From: SG-bin7 sp964498095
Lineage (GTDB): Bacteria; Bdellovibrionota; Bdellovibrionia; Bdellovibrionales; SG-bin7
Length of the DNA: 64,000 bases
NCBI GenBank assembly: GCA_964498095.1
Contig: CAZCFY010000012.1
Span: 71,909 to 135,908, forward strand
Reading direction: 5' to 3'
The stretch's first letter is position 1. The number at the start of each line of letters is the position of its first letter. Positions 44,271-52,377 of this stretch are shown piece after piece. The position numbers and the translations under genes are program-made. The notes beneath the pieces were generated by a model. The model was given only the letters and a program-made list of their open reading frames with translations, had not been told where the DNA came from and did no database searches.

Positions 44271-45560
44271 ATGTCGTCCGCCCATTATAAAGAAAAACTC
44301 GGAGAACTTTCCAAGGCTTTGGTCCAGGCACAAAAGCCAATTCGCATTTTAGATGCGGTAAAATGGAGCGCGGAGACTGTCGAGTTCTTTCATAAGACCA
44401 AGTTTAAGGAAATTCCGGACATTGGTCCCGAGTATTATGGTAAAAACGCGCTCGGTTTTGATCCGCAAAAAAAGATTGATGAGTTTCGCGCCATATCCAG
44501 CAAAGTGAAGCGCGAGCTGGGCGAGAATGATCAGCTGGCGAAAATTTTAATGCGTAATTGTGATGAGTACGAAAAAGTTGTGCGCATGCTTGTCGGGCGC
44601 GGCACGCGGGATTTTTATAATTTTTCACGCCTGCTTTATGGAAGCCCGAAAGAGTTTTTTGGCGACGATACGACCACGTTGCATGAACTTGGCGTCATGC
44701 TGGGCGAGATCTTAAATAACTTAGAAGGCCACGAACTTGGAAAAAAATTTGAGAAAACCGTTCCCGCCGAAAACTTGGTTGAAGAATTAAATCGCCGATT
44801 GAAAGGTTACTTCGGGCAGGACGACGTTCGTGTAAAACTTGACGACGGGATTTTATCTGATGCCGCTGCCGGATCCGATTACATAAAGATTCGCAGGGGC
44901 CTTCAGTTTAGCGAACGTGATATTGATATATTTGAAGTTCATGAGGGCTGGGTTCACGTGGGAACGACGCTTAATGGTCAACACCAACCTTACGCAAATT
45001 TCCTTTCTAAGGGGCCACCGTGTACCACTTCCATTCAAGAGGGCCTTGCAGTCATAATGGAAGTATTCGCTTTCGTTTCGATTCCGGAGCGCGCCAAGCG
45101 CATTAACCGGCGGCTTATCGTTTGTGATATGGCGGAAAGCGGCGCGAATATTTTAGAAGTCGTAAATTATTTTCGCAATCTCGGACAGGCCGATGGTGAA
45201 GCGTTGAAAAACGCCCAGCGCGTATTTCGCGGTGGCCTTATAGAGGGCGGCGGGCCCTTCACCAAAGACATTTCCTACTGTAAAGGTTTTGTGAATGTAT
45301 ATAATTTTGTGAGAAGCTGTATTCGTCATGGGGAGCCCGAGCTTTTGCCATTTCTCTTTGTAGGCAAGGTCACCCTCGAAGACGTGCGGACTCTTTTTGA
45401 CTATCATGGTGAGGGCATTATTGAAAAACCCAGATACCTGCCGAAACATTTTTCGGATTTGAATGCTTTGAGTGTGTGGATGGCTTTTTCGAATTTTCTC
45501 AACAAAATGAGCTTAGATAAAATTTCACAACATTTTGATAAACGTCATAAGGTGGGTTGA
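44271..45560 (+). CDS. DUF1704 metallopeptidase-like protein (QEGLA family)
   Basis: 429 residues. Named in databases as flavohaemoglobin expression-modulating QEGLA-motif protein. It has HEGWVH (His224, Glu225, His229), the HExxxH zinc pattern, and QEGLA at 256-260, whose Glu257 may be the third ligand. The eukaryotic DUF1704 protein MATCAP is a zinc carboxypeptidase with HExxxH, so a peptidase role is plausible here; a bacterial substrate is unknown. No signal peptide, so cytoplasmic. Its stop overlaps the region before the lipoprotein start by three bases' distance. Confidence 0.85.
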   Translation: MSSAHYKEKLGELSKALVQAQKPIRILDAVKWSAETVEFFHKTKFKEIPDIGPEYYGKNALGFDPQKKIDEFRAISSKVKRELGENDQLAKILMRNCDEYEKVVRMLVGRGTRDFYNFSRLLYGSPKEFFGDDTTTLHELGVMLGEILNNLEGHELGKKFEKTVPAENLVEELNRRLKGYFGQDDVRVKLDDGILSDAAAGSDYIKIRRGLQFSERDIDIFEVHEGWVHVGTTLNGQHQPYANFLSKGPPCTTSIQEGLAVIMEVFAFVSIPERAKRINRRLIVCDMAESGANILEVVNYFRNLGQADGEALKNAQRVFRGGLIEGGGPFTKDISYCKGFVNVYNFVRSCIRHGEPELLPFLFVGKVTLEDVRTLFDYHGEGIIEKPRYLPKHFSDLNALSVWMAFSNFLNKMSLDKISQHFDKRHKVG

Positions 45561-45562
45561 AA

Positions 45563-45940
45563 ATGAAAAAAGTTTTAATACTGACTCTGCTTTTCGCGCT
45601 CGGTTGCGCTTCGAAAGCGCGTCTTTACCCCAACGCAAAATATAAAAGTGTCGGCGAAGCTCAGGCTAACCGCGATATCGCTCAGTGCGAAGCGGAATCA
45701 GAACAATATTTGGCCGACACCAAAGAAAAGCAAATCGGTAAGTCGGCTGCAACAGGTGCCGCTATGGGAGCTGTTCTCGGAGTTATTAGCGGTGGCGGTT
45801 TGCGTAGCGTCGGTCGCGGCGCAGTTGGTGGAGCAGCGGTCGGAGCAACTGCCGGCGCCCTAAGCCCAGATCAGTTAAAGCGAAAATATGTGGTTAAATG
45901 TCTGTCTGATAAGGGCTATGAAGTCCTGGGCTACGACTGA
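45563..45940 (+). CDS. Gly-zipper lipoprotein
   Basis: 125 residues from the ATG at 45563 (a TTG six bases earlier is possible). Lipobox LFALGC with Cys15. Residues 60-100 are Gly/Ala-rich with a glycine-zipper (ATGAAMGAVLGVISGG ... GAVGGAAVGATAGAL) that can pack in a membrane, as in SlyB/OsmB-like lipoproteins. Two Cys remain in the mature part. Two bases after the DUF1704 stop, so co-transcribed and probably translated together. Envelope role unknown. Confidence 0.78.
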   Translation: MKKVLILTLLFALGCASKARLYPNAKYKSVGEAQANRDIAQCEAESEQYLADTKEKQIGKSAATGAAMGAVLGVISGGGLRSVGRGAVGGAAVGATAGALSPDQLKRKYVVKCLSDKGYEVLGYD

Positions 45941-46747
45941 TTAGAAATAAAATTTGCCGCCGGCTAAAATGCCGGTGGAGTTTACCGCTGTCGATGTTGA
46001 AGAATTGTAAGGTGTTTTTTCGATGGATTCTTTAAACCAGGTCCCTTGTACGCGAATTATTCCGTAGTCGATAAAGAGTGTGCCTTCAATATTGTTACCG
46101 GTTAGAGTCGTAGCTAAGTCTGAACCGGATTTTTCATAGTTTTGATAGAGTCCTTCGATTCCAAATTGCTTAGATAAGTAAAGCGCGAACGACGCCCCGA
46201 AGTAAGGATTTCTAAAAGTCTCGGATGTGGCCGAGGAATTATCAACACGTGTTCGTCCGCCATAAATGAGAGTGAAGTTGGTGTTTTGTACGGAATTACC
46301 AAATATCCGCAGATTAAAATTTAAGTTCCAGCCATATACCTTGTCAGAAAAATCTAAATAATCTCCACTAAGACCAACAAAGGAAGTAAAGGCGCCGAAG
46401 GATGTGCGTTTAATTTCTGGCTTAGTAAGTGTACTCGGATTTGTGCCGTCAGAAGAGGTCTTTTCGAAACCGGCCTGTTCGTAGCTCGCATAAAACTCAT
46501 GAGCAACTGGCTTAGAGCGGTTACCCGCCAACCACATATTTTGATTGGCGATTACCTTTTTCGTGTCCAGCCAATCGGCCATCGTCCAGCGTGATTTTTC
46601 TTTGGCCTCTTGTTTTTGCACCGGCGACATACCTTCGCCGCTGCCCCCACGCGATCCACCACCACCGAATCCGCCCCAACGTGAACCTCGATTTTGGGCA
46701 CTAACTGTAGAAGATAAAGAAATTAGAAAAATTAAAATATATTTCAT
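45941..46747 (-). CDS. predicted outer-membrane protein with Gly-rich N-terminus
   Basis: 268 residues. Signal peptide (SLSSTVSA, to about 17), then a Gly/Arg-rich segment (RWGGFGGGGSRGG), a helical linker, and a beta-strand-rich C-terminal 170 residues ending GILAGGKFYF, with an aromatic last residue as in barrels inserted by BAM. It is preceded by no Shine-Dalgarno: the 43-bp repeat abuts the start. Convergent with the Gly-zipper lipoprotein gene with no spacing. No family recognised. Confidence 0.68.
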   Translation of the reverse strand: MKYILIFLISLSSTVSAQNRGSRWGGFGGGGSRGGSGEGMSPVQKQEAKEKSRWTMADWLDTKKVIANQNMWLAGNRSKPVAHEFYASYEQAGFEKTSSDGTNPSTLTKPEIKRTSFGAFTSFVGLSGDYLDFSDKVYGWNLNFNLRIFGNSVQNTNFTLIYGGRTRVDNSSATSETFRNPYFGASFALYLSKQFGIEGLYQNYEKSGSDLATTLTGNNIEGTLFIDYGIIRVQGTWFKESIEKTPYNSSTSTAVNSTGILAGGKFYF

Positions 46748-46750
46748 ATG

Positions 46751-46793
46751 TTAACGCACTTGCACTACCAAAAAGAACCTGGAACCTTTTGGC
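46751..46793 (-). repeat. 43-bp intergenic repeat, copy 2
   Basis: Same orientation as copy 1 (16945-16987), differing at two of 43 positions by eye. It lies three bases upstream of the ATG at 46747 (minus strand), immediately after a terminator. Direct repeat GGTTCC-AGGTTC inside. Confidence 0.85.
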
Positions 46794-46828
46794 AAAAAAA
46801 AACCGGCAAGGATTAGCTTGCCGGTCTT
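46794..46828 (-). terminator. rho-independent terminator after the haem protein gene
   Basis: Minus strand: ACCGGCAAG, six-base loop, CTTGCCGGT followed by a run of eight or more T. It ends the 46849-47577 transcript and separates it from the barrel gene downstream. Confidence 0.9.
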
Positions 46829-46848
46829 TAGATAAGTAGTCAAAAAGA

Positions 46849-47577
46849 TTACTTCTTCATTACGATAGAGATAGCTCCACCGAAAGAACCCACTTCTTTG
46901 TTCGGGCATTTCGGGTGAATTTCTTTGCCTTTATCACCGCCGTGGCAGTTTAAGCAGTTAGTATCGTAGTACTCGGGAATAATGTAACGAGCTTCTTTTT
47001 TATCCGCGATGTCTTGGAAGAAACCTTTGCCGCGCTCCCAGCCTTTTGTGCTGAGCTTCTCGTTCATTTGTGCAGTTTCCCAAGTATCAGCTTTATTGTC
47101 TGGGTTTACTAAACAATCATCGATCGCTGTTAAGTGAAGTTCGTATTTACCGCCAGAAACTTCTTTAAGTTTCAAACCCACTTCACGCGCAAAACGTGCG
47201 GGTAAAAGTTTGTTGGGGTAATGTTTTGTCGTTGCCCAAGTATCTTTGTACTTGTCGTTGAAAGCGGCTTCGAAAACTTTATCGATCGCTTCTTTCATGG
47301 CTTTTGTCGCTTCAGAATTTGTCTCAAGCTTTTTGCCTGTTAAAGACAAATATTTTTTATCAACGGCTTTTTGTGCATCAGCCATTTCCATGCCTGCAGC
47401 TTTTGGATTCGTCTGCATTTCTTTAATTTTGTCGGCAATAACTGAACGAGCGGCACGTAGCATCGTAGTTAAAGTTTTTCCGGTCTCTTCGTCTCCGAAT
47501 GAAACAGAGCCAAAGCCAAGTAGACCAGCGACTATGCTCATCTTGAGCACGTTCTTTGCTGTATTTGATAAGATCAT
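46849..47577 (-). CDS. secreted Tll0287-like (DUF3365) c-type haem protein
   Basis: 242 residues. Signal peptide to about 27 (FGSVSFG). Helical, ending with a CLNCHGG haem c motif (near residue 205) in PEYYDTNCLNCHGG and the family end GSFGGAISIVM. The Tll0287 type resembles a PAS-like sensor fold with haem c and may sense redox state or small molecules. Own terminator downstream. It is divergent from cheA: the region between holds a FliA-like promoter, so it may report to the chemotaxis cluster, though that is inference. Confidence 0.8.
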   Translation of the reverse strand: MILSNTAKNVLKMSIVAGLLGFGSVSFGDEETGKTLTTMLRAARSVIADKIKEMQTNPKAAGMEMADAQKAVDKKYLSLTGKKLETNSEATKAMKEAIDKVFEAAFNDKYKDTWATTKHYPNKLLPARFAREVGLKLKEVSGGKYELHLTAIDDCLVNPDNKADTWETAQMNEKLSTKGWERGKGFFQDIADKKEARYIIPEYYDTNCLNCHGGDKGKEIHPKCPNKEVGSFGGAISIVMKK

Positions 47578-47634
47578 ATAATTACTCCCTTCCTATCAAT
47601 TGTTAAATCTTCTTAAAAAAAAATCGTTATGTTC

Positions 47635-47661
47635 TTAATTTTGGAAATCGTTCGCCGATAG
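47635..47661 (+). promoter_or_regulatory. candidate FliA (sigma-28) promoter before cheA
   Basis: TTAATTTT (47635-47642), exactly 11 bases, GCCGATAG (47654-47661). The enteric consensus is TAAAGTTT-N11-GCCGATAA, giving six of eight and seven of eight matches with the correct gap. It lies about 95 bases before the cheA start, on the right strand, which fits control of chemotaxis by the flagellar sigma factor. Confidence 0.6.
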
Positions 47662-47755
47662 TGCAAGAGATAAAAAACAAATCTGGCCGCACTCGGCCCG
47701 CTGCGTCTAGGACAAAAGTCGAGTGAGATCCCAGAAGAGGGTAACGAGAAAATTT

Positions 47756-49486
47756 ATGTCGCAGATAGATTTAGAAGTACTAGGTATCTTTGTCGATGAA
47801 GCGCTAGATGCTCTCGTGGAGTGGGAACGCTCTTGTTTGAACCTTGAGCAAAATGCGAGTGAAAATGATCTCAATGCGCTCTTCCGCGCGGCTCACAATA
47901 TCAAAGGCGCGTCTAAAGCAGTTGGACTCGATAAACTAGGTACTTTTGTTCATCAAATCGAAAATCTAATTACAATCGTTCAAAAAGGGAAACTTAGCAT
48001 TAACAAAGACATCGTGGCTTTATTCTTAAAGGGCCAGGAAATGTTAAACAATTGGGTTTCGCAATTAAAAGCGGATCCTTATTTCACGCTAAATACTTCG
48101 GAATACTGTGCACAGTTAAACAAAGCTCTTGAGGGGGCAAACAGCGAACAAGTGCAGGATCTTGCCGAAACGCAAGTCGCTCACCACGTTGAAGAAAATT
48201 TATTAGAAGGTGTGGAAGAAAAGCAAAAGGTTCAAGCGCACAAGGCCAACGCAAATCGCGCTAATGAAACCATTCGTATCTCCGCTGAAAAATTAGGTGA
48301 GCTCATTCAGCTTATCGGTGAGCTGTCGATTCACCAATCCATTGTTAACCATGGTAGTACAACTAAATCCTTAGATAGCGAACGCTGTACAAAAGCCATC
48401 TCGCTAATGAGTAAAGTAATTAAGGATATTCAATCGCGTGCGATGGCGCTACGTATGCAGCCTCTGCAAGGTACCTTCCAGCGTTTAGAGCGTGTCGCTA
48501 AAGACGTGGCTCGCGATCTGAACAAAGAAATAATCGTCTCCGTTGATGGGGGAGACGTTGACCTCGATAAAACCGTAACGGAAAGAATGATTGATCCGAT
48601 GATTCATATTGTCCGCAATGCTGTTGATCACGGTATTGAAGAGCCTGATGAGCGTGAGAAGGGCGGAAAGCCCCGCCAGGCGCGCTTAAGAATTTCGGCG
48701 GAACAAGACGCTAATGGTGTTTTGATTACGGTACGCGATGATGGCCGCGGCATGGATATGGACCGCATTCTGAAAAAGGCCATTGAAAAGAAACTTGCGG
48801 TCTCCGGTGACGGCCTTACAAAAAGGGACATATTAAATTTCATTTTCAAAGCGGGATTCTCTACGGCGGCAAAAGTCACCAACATTTCTGGACGCGGAGT
48901 TGGCTTGGACGTCGTCCGCGGCGTTGTGGATCAGCTCGGTGGATTCGTGGAAGTGGACAGCGATTTTGGCAAAGGCTCAATTTTCAAAATTTCCTTACCG
49001 ACATCGCTGGCCATCTTAGAGGCGATTATTGTCGGCGTATCTGATAATAGATATGTCGTACCTTTGCGTGACGTGAACGAAATTATCGATCTCAATAGCT
49101 ATCCGAGAGAAAACACGGCTAAGGGCGGTCAAATGTTGTCGCTGCGTGGAAACGTCGTGCCGATCGAACAATTGTCGAAGTATTTACCGGCAAAAGCCAA
49201 CAACATGGGTAAAGAAAATAAAAACGTCCTAGGGAGCAAAGATTATTCTCACCTTCGTCCAGCTTTGATTACGGTGGTGGAAAATAAGCGGCTCGCGTTT
49301 CAAGTTGATTCAATTATAGCGCAGCAACAAGTGGTGATGCGCGATTTAAGTGAGAATTTGTCCCGAATTCCTGGACTCATAGGTGGCACGATTTTGGCCG
49401 ATGGAGAACCAGGAATGATTATTGGCCTTGATACTATCGGTAGGGCTTTCTTAAAGTCCTCAGGCATGACGGAGAGTGCGGCATGA
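47756..49486 (+). CDS. cheA: chemotaxis histidine kinase CheA
   Basis: 576 residues from the ATG at 47756. HPt domain with His47 in RAAHNIKGASKAVG, a linker without a clear P2 domain (about residues 135-180), dimerisation helices, ATPase with NAVDHGIEE, DDGRGMD and SGRGVGLDVV, and a C-terminal CheW-like domain. A cytoplasmic kinase coupled to receptors through CheW. The lack of P2, the usual docking site for CheY/CheB, is notable. A GTG at 47723 would add 11 residues. Overlaps cheW by four bases. Confidence 0.95.
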   Translation: MSQIDLEVLGIFVDEALDALVEWERSCLNLEQNASENDLNALFRAAHNIKGASKAVGLDKLGTFVHQIENLITIVQKGKLSINKDIVALFLKGQEMLNNWVSQLKADPYFTLNTSEYCAQLNKALEGANSEQVQDLAETQVAHHVEENLLEGVEEKQKVQAHKANANRANETIRISAEKLGELIQLIGELSIHQSIVNHGSTTKSLDSERCTKAISLMSKVIKDIQSRAMALRMQPLQGTFQRLERVAKDVARDLNKEIIVSVDGGDVDLDKTVTERMIDPMIHIVRNAVDHGIEEPDEREKGGKPRQARLRISAEQDANGVLITVRDDGRGMDMDRILKKAIEKKLAVSGDGLTKRDILNFIFKAGFSTAAKVTNISGRGVGLDVVRGVVDQLGGFVEVDSDFGKGSIFKISLPTSLAILEAIIVGVSDNRYVVPLRDVNEIIDLNSYPRENTAKGGQMLSLRGNVVPIEQLSKYLPAKANNMGKENKNVLGSKDYSHLRPALITVVENKRLAFQVDSIIAQQQVVMRDLSENLSRIPGLIGGTILADGEPGMIIGLDTIGRAFLKSSGMTESAA

Positions 49487-49992
49487 GTACAAACGAACCA
49501 AAGTATACTCACACAAATTACGATCAAGTTCGCGAAGAAGACAATATTGATAATAAGTATCTTCTTTTCCGTTTAGGAGACGAGCTCTATGGAACTCCTC
49601 TGCTAGGCGTTCGCGAGGTGGTTGAGCCCCAAGCTTCAAAACCAATTCCGAATACGCCAAAACATTTTTCCGGCGTAATCAATATTCGCGGGGAGATCGT
49701 GGGAGTTATCGATCTTCGTATGCGTTTTAATCACAAAGCAGAACCAAGCCCACTTCAAGCCTTAATGGTTTTCTCTACGGACGGTGGGCCAATGGCTGGA
49801 TTAGTTGATAAAGTGGAATCAGTTATTTCTTTAACTGATAAAGAAATTGAACACAATCCAAACGTGGGTATCGATGTAAGTCGTGATGCTTTAATCGGAA
49901 TCGGAAAGCATTCAAAACGTCTTATTACGCTCATCGATCTACACAAAGTATTACAAGCACATAGTTTAGAAGGTAAAAAGTTAACAGCATAA
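49483..49992 (+). CDS. cheW: chemotaxis coupling protein CheW
   Basis: 169 residues, a single CheW fold: YLLFRLGDELYGTPLLGVREVVE near residue 26, FSGVINIRGEIVGVIDLRMRF near 64, and a C-terminal ITLIDLHKVL. It bridges receptors and CheA. The N-terminal 20 residues are an extra charged segment. Starts within the cheA stop (ATGA) and ends 24 bases before the receptor gene, whose site is AAGGGGAG. Confidence 0.95.
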   Translation: MSTNEPKYTHTNYDQVREEDNIDNKYLLFRLGDELYGTPLLGVREVVEPQASKPIPNTPKHFSGVINIRGEIVGVIDLRMRFNHKAEPSPLQALMVFSTDGGPMAGLVDKVESVISLTDKEIEHNPNVGIDVSRDALIGIGKHSKRLITLIDLHKVLQAHSLEGKKLTA

Positions 49993-50016
49993 ATTTCTTT
50001 TAAGGGGAGAAGTTCC

Positions 50017-52293
50017 ATGAAAAAGAGCAACACACGCAGATCACTAAAAGTAAAGGTCATGGCCCTGTCATTGGGCATGATGTTAGTGATGGTATTCATT
50101 GGAGCGCTGATGGTCATTGTACTTAACGGTAAACAGCAAGAGCTGGCGTTAGGTAACATGTCAACTGCAGCGCAAGGGTTGTCGGCATCGGTTGCCGCAC
50201 AATTCAAACAACGTTATGGTGACGTGCAAGCGTTCGCATCCAACAGCACAATGTTGTTGGCAGACGAAACGGCGGTTACCGAAGTGCTAAACAAGTATGT
50301 TCAACTCTACGGAATATACGATGTTATCGCGCTTTACGATATCGAAGGGGACCTTGTGGCCGCCAACGATACTTCGTTTGATGGCAAGAAAATCCCCGAA
50401 TACAAAAAGTTAAAACAAACAAATCAAAAGAATAGCAAATGGTTCGTCGAAACGTTTAAACAAAACTATTCTGATGAAAAGGAAAAAGGTTTAATTGGAA
50501 CTTTCGTTGAGGACTTTCAAGTAGATCCAGTATCTACGATGGCCTACGGCGAAACTCGCTACGGTAACAGTTATTCGCGCTCTATCAAAAACGCCGAGGG
50601 TTTAATTACCGGTGTGTTAACGGCGCGTGCGAACTTCCGCTACGTCGAAAAAGAATTCCAAAACTACTATCAAACTTTAAAGGGTAACGGCTTAGAAAAC
50701 GTTGAACTTACCATGGTAAATGGTTCTGGACACGTGATTGTTGACTATGATCCTTTCTGGACAAAAACAATGGACATTGCCCATAAAGAAGATGTTCTTC
50801 TTAAATTGAATTTAGCAGACGCCGGTGTTGCTGCGGCCAACGAAGTTCGTCAAGGTAAAACGGGATCCAATATCTCCCACCACAAACGTAAGGATATCGA
50901 TCAGTTCTCGGGCTTTGCAAGTTTGAAAACCAACCCCTCGGTGCTTTCAAGCTTAAATTGGGGCGTGATAGTCCGCGCCGAAGAGCGCGCGATTTTAGGC
51001 GCCATCCAAGATTCAGTTCGTCCTTTCTACTTTATTGCTGCCTTCGCGTTACTCGCCGCCGCTTTCTTTGGATTCTGGTGGTCAAACGCCATGAGCTCAC
51101 AATTAGTGGCGGTATCTGGCCGCTTAAAAGTCGGTGCGGATGAAACCTCATCAACCTCTGATGAACTGCAAAACTGCGCGAAAGAGCTTGCGGTGTGCAG
51201 TAACGAACAAGCCGCTGCGGTTCAAGAAACAGTCGCAGCGATGGAAGAGATGAACTCTATGATCAATCAATCGTCTGAGTACATTTCTGAGTCTCTCCAA
51301 TCTGCAAAACGCGTTTCTGAGAAAACCGAAGAGGGCGCGCAAATTATGAGGCAGATGGTGGACGCGATGGAATCTATCCAAGAAGCGAACAGCCAACTCC
51401 AAAACATGGCTAACATCATCAACGAAATTAGTGCCAAAACAAACGTAATTAACGATATCGTGTTCAAAACACAACTTCTATCGTTCAACGCCTCGATCGA
51501 AGCAGCGCGCGCCGGCCAACATGGTCGTGGATTCGCGGTTGTTGCGGAAGAGGTCGGAAATCTGGCGCAAATGTCAGGTGCCGCAGCGAAAGAGATTAAG
51601 AGCTTGCTAGATGATTCACAAAAGCAAGTGTTGCAAATCGTTGAGATCACTCGTGCTCGTTCCCAAGACGGTCAAGAGGTTTCAAAACGTGCGCAAAAAA
51701 CTTTCGATGACATCGCTCAAGAGATTAAAGGTATCACATCACAAATTGAATCTGTGAACGATGCCGCTCGCGAGCAAGAAAACGGTGTACAACAAACAAC
51801 TGTATCCATGAATAAACTCGACGAAGCGACAACTCGCAGCGCCCGCATGGGTGAAGCTGTGTCGGTTGCTGCCGATAACTTGTCAGAACAAAGCCGCCGC
51901 ATGAACCAAATCATGAGAGCGACAATGTTACTTGTTCAAGGTACGGCCGAAGATTCTCGCGGTGGCCGGGGTGGTGACTTCGTTGAAGAACTCATCAATG
52001 GTCCGCGCAAGAAAACTATGACCGCAAAAGACAGTGAGAATGAAAAAGAAGTTGAGAAAATTCTTACTGAAACCGCCGCTCACGGTAAAGCCGTGGCCGG
52101 TGCGGACATTAAGAAGGGTTTAAGCAAGTTGGCTAATAAGAAAGACAACATTTTAGCGATGGTCGATAAGATTAAATCTAAAGTGTCAGAAAGTCCGATG
52201 AAGCCAACAAAACGTCCTCCGACAACTAAAAATGCGGAAGAACCCTCTGAGGATGTTGACGCAGACGATTCATCTTTTAAGAAGACCGTTTAA
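50017..52293 (+). CDS. methyl-accepting chemotaxis receptor with periplasmic sensing domain
   Basis: 758 residues. Membrane helix 1 (about 13-36), a periplasmic domain of about 295 residues with double-Cache features (GDVQAFASNSTML, LYDIEGDLVAANDTSFDGK, FQVDPVSTMAYGETRYG), helix 2 (about 336-357), then a signalling domain. No HAMP domain is evident between helix 2 and the coiled coil. The hairpin tip reads FKTQLLSFNASIEAARAGQHGRGFAVVAEEVG. A charged, disordered C-terminal tail (about 640-758) follows. Ligand unknown. Likely methylated by the CheR part of the next gene. Confidence 0.9.
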   Translation: MKKSNTRRSLKVKVMALSLGMMLVMVFIGALMVIVLNGKQQELALGNMSTAAQGLSASVAAQFKQRYGDVQAFASNSTMLLADETAVTEVLNKYVQLYGIYDVIALYDIEGDLVAANDTSFDGKKIPEYKKLKQTNQKNSKWFVETFKQNYSDEKEKGLIGTFVEDFQVDPVSTMAYGETRYGNSYSRSIKNAEGLITGVLTARANFRYVEKEFQNYYQTLKGNGLENVELTMVNGSGHVIVDYDPFWTKTMDIAHKEDVLLKLNLADAGVAAANEVRQGKTGSNISHHKRKDIDQFSGFASLKTNPSVLSSLNWGVIVRAEERAILGAIQDSVRPFYFIAAFALLAAAFFGFWWSNAMSSQLVAVSGRLKVGADETSSTSDELQNCAKELAVCSNEQAAAVQETVAAMEEMNSMINQSSEYISESLQSAKRVSEKTEEGAQIMRQMVDAMESIQEANSQLQNMANIINEISAKTNVINDIVFKTQLLSFNASIEAARAGQHGRGFAVVAEEVGNLAQMSGAAAKEIKSLLDDSQKQVLQIVEITRARSQDGQEVSKRAQKTFDDIAQEIKGITSQIESVNDAAREQENGVQQTTVSMNKLDEATTRSARMGEAVSVAADNLSEQSRRMNQIMRATMLLVQGTAEDSRGGRGGDFVEELINGPRKKTMTAKDSENEKEVEKILTETAAHGKAVAGADIKKGLSKLANKKDNILAMVDKIKSKVSESPMKPTKRPPTTKNAEEPSEDVDADDSSFKKTV

Positions 52294-52349
52294 CCCTTAG
52301 CCCGCCAATGTACGGGATCAGAGGCCGAATGAACTGGCAACCTCTAAAT

Positions 52350-52377
52350 GTGCTCACGGAGATAAAACCGTGAGCAC
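52350..52377 (+). promoter_or_regulatory. start-codon-burying hairpin of the cheR-receiver-cheB gene
   Basis: GTGCTCACGG (52350-52359), loop AGATAAAA (52360-52367), CCGTGAGCAC (52368-52377): a perfect 10-bp stem with seven GC pairs. The GTG start (52370) is inside the right arm; GGAG (52358-52361), the Shine-Dalgarno, is split between the left arm and the loop. No T run follows, so it is unlikely to be a terminator. Confidence 0.7.
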
